The notes beneath the pieces are model-generated. The model was not told the origin of the DNA and made no database searches. It saw nothing but the letters and a program-made list of their open reading frames with translations. A DNA stretch of 64,000 nucleotides from contig CADASG010000008.1 of NCBI GenBank assembly GCA_902790475.1, positions 1-64,000 on the forward strand, given 5' to 3'. Numbering within the stretch: position 1 is the first letter of the stretch; every line of letters begins with the position of its first letter. Position numbers and translations under genes: made by a program. This stretch comes from an uncultured Ruminococcus sp. (GTDB taxonomy: Bacteria > Bacillota > Clostridia > Oscillospirales > Acutalibacteraceae). Positions 52,569 through 60,145 of this stretch are shown in pieces.

Positions 52569-53684
52569 ATGAGGCTGACCTTTTGTGCGCCGTGCATTTT
52601 CGGTTTGGAAGGCTTGTGCGCCAATGAGTTTAAATTTCTGGGACTTGAAAACGTTCGTGCCGAGAACGGCAGGGTGTTGTTTGAGGGTGATTTTTCCGCA
52701 ATGGCAAAGGCGAATATCCAATCCCGCTACGCCGAGCGTATCCAGATATTAATGGGAGAATTTCACGCTGAAACCTATGATGAATTATTCGAGGGAGTCA
52801 AAGCGCTCGGCTGGGAAAACTTTATCGGCATTTCCGATGCTTTTCCGGTGAAAGGGCGCTGCCTGAATTCAAAGCTGATGAGCGTTCCCGACTGTCAAAA
52901 AATCATTAAAAAGGCGATCGTATCCGGATTAGCTCAACGCTATATGCTGTCATGGTTTGAGGAGACAGGTCCGGTTCGTCAGGTGCAGTTTTTGCTGATG
53001 AACGACAGGGTGAGCGTTCTGATCGACACCTCGGGCGCGGGGCTTCATAAGCGCGGTTACCGTGCGCAGTCAAATGAAGCGCCGATCAAAGAGACGCTTG
53101 CCGCAGCGATGGCGGAGCTTTCAGGAGTCCGCGCAAATCATTTTGTGACCGATCCCATGTGCGGCAGCGGAACGATTTTGATAGAAGCCGCAATGAAAGC
53201 AATGCGAATAGCTCCAGGGCTGAAACGCTACTTTGCCTGTGAGCGTTGGAGCTGTGTGCCTCAGGAAGCTTTTGCGCGTGAAAGGGAAGAGGCGACCGAC
53301 CTGATCAGAAAAGACGCGTCGTTTGAAGCGGAAGGTTTTGATATTGATGAAGCTGCGCTTCAGGTTGCGGAACAGAACGCCGAACTGGCAGGAGTTTCCG
53401 ACAGGATCCGCTTTGAAAAACGCGTTATTTCCCTTTTTAAGCCTGCCGAAGGATATCAGACGGTGATAACAAATCCTCCTTACGGCGAGCGATTGCTGGA
53501 TATCCGCGCCGCCGAATCACTTTACAAGGTTATGGGAGAACGCTTTGCCAAGCTGCCCGGAAAGCGATATACGATCATCACACCCGACGATGATTTTGAG
53601 CGTATATTCGGACGAAAAGCGGACAAACGCAGAAAGACCTATAACGGTACTTTGAAATGTCAAATATATATGTATTACAAATAG
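52569..53684 (+). CDS. THUMP-domain class I RNA methyltransferase (RlmL/YpsC family)
   Basis: 371-residue N2-guanine RNA methyltransferase. N-terminal THUMP region (about 1-155) precedes the SAM-binding Rossmann core with DPMCGSGTILIEAAMKA and the catalytic TNPPYGERL motif. The family modifies 23S rRNA G2445-type sites in E. coli (RlmL N-domain) and is YpsC in Bacillus. Start at 52569 set by GGAGG; the terminator of hpf lies directly upstream with no room for a promoter, so expression probably depends on read-through. Confidence 0.9.
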   Translation: MRLTFCAPCIFGLEGLCANEFKFLGLENVRAENGRVLFEGDFSAMAKANIQSRYAERIQILMGEFHAETYDELFEGVKALGWENFIGISDAFPVKGRCLNSKLMSVPDCQKIIKKAIVSGLAQRYMLSWFEETGPVRQVQFLLMNDRVSVLIDTSGAGLHKRGYRAQSNEAPIKETLAAAMAELSGVRANHFVTDPMCGSGTILIEAAMKAMRIAPGLKRYFACERWSCVPQEAFAREREEATDLIRKDASFEAEGFDIDEAALQVAEQNAELAGVSDRIRFEKRVISLFKPAEGYQTVITNPPYGERLLDIRAAESLYKVMGERFAKLPGKRYTIITPDDDFERIFGRKADKRRKTYNGTLKCQIYMYYK

Positions 53685-53801
53685 TATTTCCAATCGGCTA
53701 AAGTGTTTGTTACGCGTTGTGCGGTATTGCCTAAACTTTTGACGTGTGTTTTTGTGATATGAGATAAACAGTAGAATATTGTTGAAGAAGCACCCTGTTA
53801 C
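53685..53801. other. Spacer before the MBOAT promoter
   Basis: No gene seen. AT-rich with a TTGACG near 53738 but no paired -10 that I can support. No terminator with a U-run was found for the methyltransferase gene. Confidence 0.3.
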
Positions 53802-53829
53802 TTGACAATCTGTTAATTTAGTTTATAAT
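53802..53829 (+). promoter_or_regulatory. Strong sigma-A promoter of the MBOAT leader
   Basis: Perfect TTGACA 53802-53807 and perfect TATAAT 53824-53829 with a 16-base spacer; expected start near 53836, about 365 bases before the coding region. Confidence 0.85.
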
Positions 53830-53833
53830 AATT

Positions 53834-54199
53834 ACAGTATTATCATAAATTGTATTATTATAGGTTGCCAATACTGTTTTATGATGGTTTAAATCGAAAC
53901 TTCGGTTTTGTTAAGACTTGACAGCACAGCGGAGTGCTATGCAGACAAGGTGATGCTCAGCGACTCTGAAAAAAGCCTGACCTTTGCGCGTTTTCAATGA
54001 GATAACACGTTCGGTCGGTACTTTTCCGGCAGGGCAGTCCCGTTGCGGTAATGAGCGGCAGACATGTTTTTACGCCTGCGGCATAATTTCCGTGAACTGC
54101 CAAGGGTCGCTTTTTATTCTCAAAGGGAAGGCGTGACCCTTCTGCGCGATTTGATATACACCGATATTTTCAATACCCCGTGATTATGGAGGCGTTTTT
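53834..54199 (+). ncRNA. Long folded leader RNA upstream of the MBOAT operon (unassigned)
   Basis: No frame of note. Visible helices: ACAGTATT 53834-53841 with AATACTGT 53870-53877, competing with ATCATAA 53842-53848 with TTATGAT 53879-53885; CGAAAC-TTCG-GTTTTG 53895-53910; AGCAC 53923-53927 with GTGCT 53934-53938; AAGGT 53947-53951 with ACCTT 53980-53984, enclosing TCAG/CTGA 53957-53969; GGCAGT 54033-54038 with ACTGCC 54096-54101; AAGGGTC 54102-54108 with GACCCTT 54135-54141. No U-run terminator precedes the GGAGG at 54188, so control, if any, would act on translation or through a free RNA. I could not match c-di-GMP, cobalamin, T-box, TPP, SAM or purine riboswitch cores. Confidence 0.5.
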
Positions 54200-55825
54200 T
54201 TGACTTATACATCAGTCAATTTTATTTTCTTTGTTCTCGCGACAATGCTTGTTTATTTTTTATTTCCAAAAAGGAATTACAGATGGACGGTATTGCTGGC
54301 AGCGAGTGTATTTTTCTATTTAGTTGCAGGCTACACCTATGCGGTGTTTATTCTCTTTACCGCGCTGAGCACTTTTTTGATCGGACTGTGGATCGACAAA
54401 ATATCGCGAAACAGTAAGTTATACTTGAGAGATAACAAAAAGAGCCTGAGCAGGGAAGAGAAGAAAAAGTATAAGAATAAAATAAAGATTCAAAAACGCT
54501 GGGTTATGACTCTTGCGCTGGTGTTGAATTTCGGCATATTGGCGTTTTTGAAATACTATAACTTTTTTGCAGGCAGTCTCAATGATATCTTGGGCAGCTT
54601 CGGAATGGATTTTTCCGCTCCGACGCTTAAACTGTTTTTGCCGCTCGGTATCTCGTTTTATACGTTTCAGTCAATGGGCTATATCATCGACGTGTACCGT
54701 GAGACAACACCTCCCGAGCGCAATCCTTTTAAAATGCTGCTCTTTGTATCTTTTTTCCCTCAGATCATTCAGGGTCCCATCAGCCTTCACGGCCAACTGG
54801 CGCACCAGCTGTATGAAGGACATGAGTTTGATTTTACGCGCTTCAAGTACGGCGCTGAGCTGATTATTTGGGGCTTTATAAAGAAACTTATAATCGCCGA
54901 CCGCTCCGCTATTCTAATTACAGCGGTCACCGATAATTACGGCAGCTATAACGGTTCGTCGCTTACCTTTACCGTTCTGCTTTACGCCTTGCAGCTTTAC
55001 GCCGATTTCTCGGGAGGCATTGATATTTCCCGTGGCGTTGCGCAGATATTCGGTATTGATATGATAGACAACTTCCGCCGCCCGTATTTCTCGCGTTCCA
55101 TCAGCGAATACTGGCGCAGATGGCACATTTCGCTGGGCGCGTGGCTAAAGAATTATCTGTTTTATCCCGTTGCGATGTCAAACTTCTTTATCACGGCAGG
55201 CAAGAATATGAAGAAAACCCGGTTCGGCAAAACCTCTGCGGGCAGTCATATCTCGAAGGTACTGCCGACGAGCGTGGCGTCGCTGATAGTTTTCTTAGTG
55301 GTAGGTGTTTGGCACGGCGCCGACTGGAAATACGTGGCGTTCGGCTTCTGGAACGGCATGATTATTATGCTGTCGATTTTGCTCAAACCCGTGTTTGAAA
55401 GCATCATTTCCAAACTCCGTATCAATACTGCTTCACACGGTTTTATCGCTTTTCAGATTTTCAGGACACTGATTATTATTCTTGTGGGTTATGTGTTTGA
55501 TGTTGCGCCTGATTTCGGCATGGCAATGGACACCTTTGTTAAATTCTTCACCGATCAAAATATCCCGCAGATGATTTCTCAGTTTACCGCGATGAACCTG
55601 TTGGGCAACAAGGATTTTCTTGTTATCGGTTTGGGAGCCGTGCTGATGCTCGTTGTCAGCATTATACAGGAAAAGCATCCCGAAACCACCATTCGCGCTA
55701 TGCTTGATAAAAAGCCCTTTGCGGTAAGATGGCTCAGCGTGTATGCCGCAATAATGGCGATAATAGTGTTCGGTATTTACGGCTCCGGTTATAACGCCGC
55801 TGATTTTGTTTACATGCAGTTTTAG
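54200..55825 (+). CDS. MBOAT family O-acyltransferase (AlgI/PatB/DltB type)
   Basis: 541-residue membrane enzyme that passes acyl groups across the membrane to an extracellular polymer. About eleven helices; MBOAT marks include FLPLGISFYTFQSMGYIIDVYR, QGPISL, the ADFSGGIDISRGVAQIFG stretch, RPYFSRSISEYWRRWHISLGAWLKNYLFYP, and the catalytic His in VGVWHGADWKY. Overall most like AlgI/PatB. TTG start at 54200 with GGAGG at 54188-54192. Followed 11 bases later by an SGNH-like partner gene, the usual pairing for O-acetylation of alginate, peptidoglycan or teichoic acid. The acceptor polymer is unknown. Confidence 0.92.
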   Translation: MTYTSVNFIFFVLATMLVYFLFPKRNYRWTVLLAASVFFYLVAGYTYAVFILFTALSTFLIGLWIDKISRNSKLYLRDNKKSLSREEKKKYKNKIKIQKRWVMTLALVLNFGILAFLKYYNFFAGSLNDILGSFGMDFSAPTLKLFLPLGISFYTFQSMGYIIDVYRETTPPERNPFKMLLFVSFFPQIIQGPISLHGQLAHQLYEGHEFDFTRFKYGAELIIWGFIKKLIIADRSAILITAVTDNYGSYNGSSLTFTVLLYALQLYADFSGGIDISRGVAQIFGIDMIDNFRRPYFSRSISEYWRRWHISLGAWLKNYLFYPVAMSNFFITAGKNMKKTRFGKTSAGSHISKVLPTSVASLIVFLVVGVWHGADWKYVAFGFWNGMIIMLSILLKPVFESIISKLRINTASHGFIAFQIFRTLIIILVGYVFDVAPDFGMAMDTFVKFFTDQNIPQMISQFTAMNLLGNKDFLVIGLGAVLMLVVSIIQEKHPETTIRAMLDKKPFAVRWLSVYAAIMAIIVFGIYGSGYNAADFVYMQF

Positions 55826-55836
55826 AGGGGCGCAAA

Positions 55837-56985
55837 ATGAAAAAAAATATCCCGGTAAAACGTATTATAAAGGTAGCGTCTGTTATTATCGCGGTGGCGG
55901 TCACTTCGCTGTATTTGCAGCAGTTTATTCTGCTGCATTATGACAGCAACCGTTTGCGCATGGAAGGCTTTTATCTTGAAGAAAAAAACACGGTAGATGT
56001 TGCGCTGGTGGGTTCCAGCGAGGTATATGCAAGCTTTTCACCAGGTATGGCGTATGATAAGTTTGGCTTTACCAGCTACGACTATGCAACCGCGTCAATT
56101 TCATCGACCGCGGCAATAACGCAGATAAAGGAGATCATGGACAACCAGTCTCCCGAAGTAATACTGATGGAGGTCAACGCGTTTGTATACGGTGTTGATG
56201 AGGAAGGCACTGATCTGAACGCCTTTAAGGAATCCAGCATACGCAATTACATCGACAACATCCCGATGAACAGCAACAAAAAAGCATATCTTGACGAATA
56301 TATCGACAAGGATCTGCACATAGAGTATTATCTGCCGCTGATAAAATATCATTCGGCATGGAGCGATTATCCCGGCGCTGTCCGCTATCTGCGCTCCTGT
56401 TTTGATCAGCAGTTGAGAGGATATTCGTTGTTCAAAGGCTTTAAAACTCAAACCCGTATTTTTCAGCCTTTAAAAAAGACCTATAATAAGGAAATAGTCA
56501 ACGATAATAAAAAGCTGCCGATGAGTTCAACTGCGGTTGAAGAGCTTGACAAGCTGCTAAAGTATTGTAAAGACAACAAAATCAATATCGTATTTTTCCG
56601 TGCTCCGCATATTATCAGAAAGGATAATATTAAACGCTCTCAGCGCACAAATACATTACAGGAGTATATTGAGAAAAACGGCTTTGACTTCTATAATTTT
56701 GAGCGCAATTACGCTGAGCTCGGCATTGATCTTAAAAATGACTTTTACAACTACGACCATCTGAATATTTACGGCTGTGAAAAATTCACACAGTATATGG
56801 GTCGTTTGTTAAGGGAAAAATACAATGTAGGAAAAACCGAGTTGACCGAAAAACAGCAGAAAAACTGGAACAAGGCGGCTAAGAATTTCCGCAAGCTTTA
56901 TGATTACAGTGATGAAATGATCAAAAGCGGTAAAAAATACGTTGTCCTGGAGGACGACACCGAAACTGTTGAACGCATAAAATAA
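55837..56985 (+). CDS. SGNH/DltD-like membrane-anchored acyltransfer partner
   Basis: 382 residues: one N-terminal membrane helix (about 9-31), then an extracellular domain with VDVALVGSSEVYASFSPGMAY (SGNH block I, Ser in GSSE) and NYDHLNIYGCEKFT (block V with Asp and His). This is the layout of AlgJ/AlgX, PatB-like or DltD partners of MBOAT enzymes, which complete acyl transfer outside the cell. The tail (about 330-382) is charged and helical. Position directly after the MBOAT gene is the main support for the role. Ends at a terminator. Confidence 0.78.
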   Translation: MKKNIPVKRIIKVASVIIAVAVTSLYLQQFILLHYDSNRLRMEGFYLEEKNTVDVALVGSSEVYASFSPGMAYDKFGFTSYDYATASISSTAAITQIKEIMDNQSPEVILMEVNAFVYGVDEEGTDLNAFKESSIRNYIDNIPMNSNKKAYLDEYIDKDLHIEYYLPLIKYHSAWSDYPGAVRYLRSCFDQQLRGYSLFKGFKTQTRIFQPLKKTYNKEIVNDNKKLPMSSTAVEELDKLLKYCKDNKINIVFFRAPHIIRKDNIKRSQRTNTLQEYIEKNGFDFYNFERNYAELGIDLKNDFYNYDHLNIYGCEKFTQYMGRLLREKYNVGKTELTEKQQKNWNKAAKNFRKLYDYSDEMIKSGKKYVVLEDDTETVERIK

Positions 56986-56992
56986 CCATCTC

Positions 56993-57021
56993 AAAAAGAG
57001 CTGCTTAGGCAGTTCTTTTTT
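56993..57021 (+). terminator. Terminator of the MBOAT operon
   Basis: AAAGAGCTGC, TTAG loop, GCAGTTCTTT with one G-U pair, then a T-run (stem about 56995-57018). Confidence 0.85.
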
Positions 57022-57135
57022 GTTAATAACAGAGCAGCAAAACTGTTTTGTATTGATTTTTCTATAGCAATATGATAAAATAAATAAAAACGCAGATTGT
57101 TCAATAAACAATCATTTCTTTTGAAAGGAAAAAAT

Positions 57136-57924
57136 ATGATACAGGAATCAGTAACCGAGCTTTATATATCATATCCCGGGAAGGGCGACAGACTTGTGCG
57201 CGTTTTTGTCCCTGCGCATGAGGAAGGTGAGACTTTTCCCGTGATTTATATGACAGACGGGCAAAACCTTTTTGATGAAAAAACTGCTGTATGGGGTTGC
57301 TGGCACACGATCGAAAGCGTTAATGACGAACTGAAAAACAACGGAAAAGCTGCTGTCATTGTCGGTATCCACAACGACAACGAATGGCGCGATAATGAGC
57401 TGACGCCTGCCGGTATCGGTGAGATCATTCAGGCTGAGGATATGGTAAATTTTACTGCTCCCGAGGGAGAGATTTTTGACAGCTTCGTTATGTATAATGT
57501 AAAACCCGTTGTCGAGTCACGATTTCCGGTAAAGAAAGGAAGGGAGAACACTGCGTTTTGCGGAAGCTCTTCAGGCGGTCTGCAAGCGTTCTTTACCGCG
57601 CTCAAGCATCCTGACGACTTTTGTATCTCAGGAGTTTTTTCACCGGCATTTCTGCTTTATTCCGAGGATTCGATGAGGCGATGGATCTACAGCGTATTGA
57701 AGGAAAATTTGCCGTATCTTTATATTTACACAGGTGCCGGCGATGATTTGGAACAGCGTATCTTTCAAAGCGTGGAGCAGACATATGATATTCTGACGGA
57801 GTGTTATCCGCCCGAACAGCTGAACGAGGTCGTTTTGTTTGACCGTATGCACAACGAAGAGGCATGGGAATTTGTTTTTAAAGATTTTCTGCATACGTTC
57901 CTAACGAGGTTTGCATTATTATGA
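57136..57924 (+). CDS. Alpha/beta hydrolase, esterase D / Fes-like
   Basis: 262-residue hydrolase without a signal peptide. FPVIYMTDGQNLFDEKTAVWG matches the opening of the putative-esterase family (PF00756); the nucleophile elbow is FCGSSSGGLQAF (central Ser), with acid (TGAGDDLEQR) and His (DRMHNEEAWE) downstream. Such enzymes cut acyl or feruloyl esters, or siderophores. It may counteract acylation by the MBOAT pair, but this rests only on proximity. ATG at 57136 preceded by AAAGGA; overlaps the nuclease gene by four bases (ATGA). Confidence 0.82.
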   Translation: MIQESVTELYISYPGKGDRLVRVFVPAHEEGETFPVIYMTDGQNLFDEKTAVWGCWHTIESVNDELKNNGKAAVIVGIHNDNEWRDNELTPAGIGEIIQAEDMVNFTAPEGEIFDSFVMYNVKPVVESRFPVKKGRENTAFCGSSSGGLQAFFTALKHPDDFCISGVFSPAFLLYSEDSMRRWIYSVLKENLPYLYIYTGAGDDLEQRIFQSVEQTYDILTECYPPEQLNEVVLFDRMHNEEAWEFVFKDFLHTFLTRFALL

Positions 57925-59756
57925 TAGTAAGAACAGGTTGCAGACTCCTTGTTTCCGTTTTTATTTCGGGAACGCTTCTGATAAATGCGGTTTTATCCGC
58001 TGCAGCGTATGAGCAGTCGTTTGATGTCGGCGCTGCGGAACGTCCGTCTGTAAATACGCAGCCCCGTCACAAGGTCTGCACCTCTTTATCGGAAGCTGCG
58101 CAAAGCTATTACAAGGGCGATTATTCCTACAGTGTGTTATCGCATCTTTCCGGAGCTTCCGCGATAGCTTCAAGCGAGTCGGCGACGCACAACAATGAGC
58201 TTTATGACGCGCTTCACAAGCTGATGGCGGACACTCATAAAAACTATACGACCTATTCGGGTTATAACAAGGGCTCGCTTGCATATTACTGGATAAGTAC
58301 CGACGCGGTAAGCGGCGGAGATACCTATAATATGTTCTATTCCGACGTATCGGCAAATGATGAAGGAATAAAACTCAACCGCGAGCACATTTGGCCGAAA
58401 AGCCGCGCGTCTTTCCAGACTTCGGGCGGCGGCTCCGATCTGCATCACCTCAGACCCTCCGTTGATACCTTGAACTCAGCGAAAAGCAACCATTCCTTTG
58501 GCTATATCCATGATACTTTTTCTGTCAACGTAAAGGAAGGCAGGGTAGAGGATAAGCTCTGCTACTGGGTTTCACCCGAGAATGATTTATTTGAATGCAA
58601 AGATGATGTTAAAGGCGACGTCGCGCGAATTTTGCTTTATGTTTACTGCCGCTGGCAGCAGCCGAATTTATACTCTGACGTCCCTGAGGCAAAGCTTCCT
58701 GCTTTTGATGCGGACGACTCCGTAAACAGCGGCCTAAAGGTTGTGGAAAGCCTTGATACTCTGCTGTACTGGTGCGCGGAGGATCCCGTAGATACATGGG
58801 AAATGACGCGCAATGATTTGATACAGCAGATCCAGGGAAACCGCAATGTTTTTATTGACTATCCCGCTCTTGCGTGGCAAATCTTCGGCAAGAATCCGCC
58901 AAGCAGTATGTCAACTCCGACTCGGCAGGGCTGTGAGCATCGTTATTCCGAAGTAAGCCGAACGCCGGCAGAATGCGAAATAGACGGCAAGTTTGTTTTG
59001 CGTTGCTCAATTTGCGGAAATGAGGTTAGCCGCCGAATCGCTCACAACGGTCATACCGATGTCCAAAAAGACGGATTCTGTGATATTTGCGGAATTGATC
59101 GCATGATTTCGGCTGACGTGAAACGGACAGAAAGCATCAGTGAAGGGGACAGCGTTATTCTTTATCACCCGTCAAGCATTTCAACACTCAGCCGTTTTGA
59201 AACGTCTAACGGAAAACTCGAAAGCGTAAACATCAGCTTAAATGAGAGTGTTGTGCGCTATCCGTCGGAAAGCGCGATGTTTAGGATAAAAATGACGGGA
59301 AATGGCAGCTTTTATCTGATATCCGACGGAAAATACCTGACCGCATCCGAAACAGGGGAAAAACTTTTTTACTCCAAAACACAGGAAAAGCTAAGCGAGT
59401 GGAAAACGGAATCCACGGACGGGTTTACGGTATACATAAAAAACACAGGCGCTTTCAGCGATGGCTCCGAACGGTATTTAGAGTATTACAGAGGAAATTT
59501 TACTACATACAAAAAAGATAATTCAAATAATTTCAAATTTCAGCTTTGTTTGATTTCTCACGACAGCGTAGATATAAACGGTGACGGGAAAACTAATATC
59601 AATGACGCAACTGTTATACAAAAATATTTGGCTATGATATCGACAGTGGCGCAGCAACTCATTAAGTCAGCCGACATGAATCATGACGGCAGGGTCAATA
59701 TTGATGATGTGACGCTGGTTCAAATGCGCATAGCTCAAATAAATAATTCAAATTAA
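57921..59756 (+). CDS. Secreted endonuclease I with C-terminal dockerin
   Basis: 611 residues. Signal peptide (about 1-30); endonuclease I domain (about 75-330) with REHIWPKS (His156) and GSDLHHLRPS, the HNH-like His-Me finger of the EndA/NucA-type family; a Cys-pair module (about 345-395, CSICG and CDICG); a beta-rich module (about 400-545); and a type I dockerin (about 553-608) with two calcium loops, DINGDGKTNINDATVIQKYL and DMNHDGRVNIDDVTLVQMRI. It should cut extracellular DNA while docked on a cohesin-bearing scaffold or the cell surface. The cohesin-like protein at 36273 is a candidate docking partner. Coupled to the esterase gene by a four-base overlap. Confidence 0.88.
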   Translation: MIVRTGCRLLVSVFISGTLLINAVLSAAAYEQSFDVGAAERPSVNTQPRHKVCTSLSEAAQSYYKGDYSYSVLSHLSGASAIASSESATHNNELYDALHKLMADTHKNYTTYSGYNKGSLAYYWISTDAVSGGDTYNMFYSDVSANDEGIKLNREHIWPKSRASFQTSGGGSDLHHLRPSVDTLNSAKSNHSFGYIHDTFSVNVKEGRVEDKLCYWVSPENDLFECKDDVKGDVARILLYVYCRWQQPNLYSDVPEAKLPAFDADDSVNSGLKVVESLDTLLYWCAEDPVDTWEMTRNDLIQQIQGNRNVFIDYPALAWQIFGKNPPSSMSTPTRQGCEHRYSEVSRTPAECEIDGKFVLRCSICGNEVSRRIAHNGHTDVQKDGFCDICGIDRMISADVKRTESISEGDSVILYHPSSISTLSRFETSNGKLESVNISLNESVVRYPSESAMFRIKMTGNGSFYLISDGKYLTASETGEKLFYSKTQEKLSEWKTESTDGFTVYIKNTGAFSDGSERYLEYYRGNFTTYKKDNSNNFKFQLCLISHDSVDINGDGKTNINDATVIQKYLAMISTVAQQLIKSADMNHDGRVNIDDVTLVQMRIAQINNSN

Positions 59757-59772
59757 AAAAGGAGTATTAATT

Positions 59773-60084
59773 ATGCTAATTGTCAACACACCCACAATTG
59801 AAGGAGCAAAGCTTCAAACACTCGGAATAGTATCGGGAAACACCGTTCAATCCAAAAACGCGTTTAAAGACATCGGCGCTGCATTCCGCAACCTGGTAGG
59901 AGGCGAGGTCGTTTCTTACACCAAGATGCTCAATGAAGCCCGCGATGAGGCTATACGCCGCATGGTTCAGCAGGCAACCTCCATGGGCGCTGACGCTGTT
60001 GTTAACGTTCGTTTTTCCAGCGCGTCCATCATGGAAGGCGCCGCGGAGCTTTTGGTTTGGGGTACAGCGGTTAAGATTTTATAA
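59773..60084 (+). CDS. YbjQ/UPF0145 family protein
   Basis: 103-residue cytosolic protein of the heavy-metal-binding-like YbjQ family: VNTPTIEGAKLQTLGIVSGNTVQSKN, a helix with EARDEAIRRMVQQATSMGADAVVNVRF, and the ending AAELLVWGTAVKIL. Members form decamers; function is unknown, with toxin or metal response suggested. GGAG ribosome site; 16 bases after the dockerin nuclease gene, so probably cotranscribed with it. Terminator follows. Confidence 0.88.
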   Translation: MLIVNTPTIEGAKLQTLGIVSGNTVQSKNAFKDIGAAFRNLVGGEVVSYTKMLNEARDEAIRRMVQQATSMGADAVVNVRFSSASIMEGAAELLVWGTAVKIL

Positions 60085-60103
60085 AACCAATTCCAAAATA
60101 AAG

Positions 60104-60141
60104 AAAACGGCAAAGGGGTATTATCCTCTTTGCCGTTTTTT
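60104..60141. terminator. Bidirectional terminator between ybjQ-like and mutS-like genes
   Basis: AAAACGGCAAAG(A/G)GG at 60104-60118 pairs with 60125-60139 with one mismatch; A and T tracts on both sides suit both convergent genes. Confidence 0.85.
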
Positions 60142-60145
60142 GCGA

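Noticed and set aside
53834-54199. c-di-GMP-I, cobalamin, T-box or 6S RNA identity for the long leader
   Set aside because: I could not find the diagnostic core sequences (for example GCAAAGCC, the B12 box or AGGGTGGNACC) and the ends do not form the single long rod of 6S RNA.
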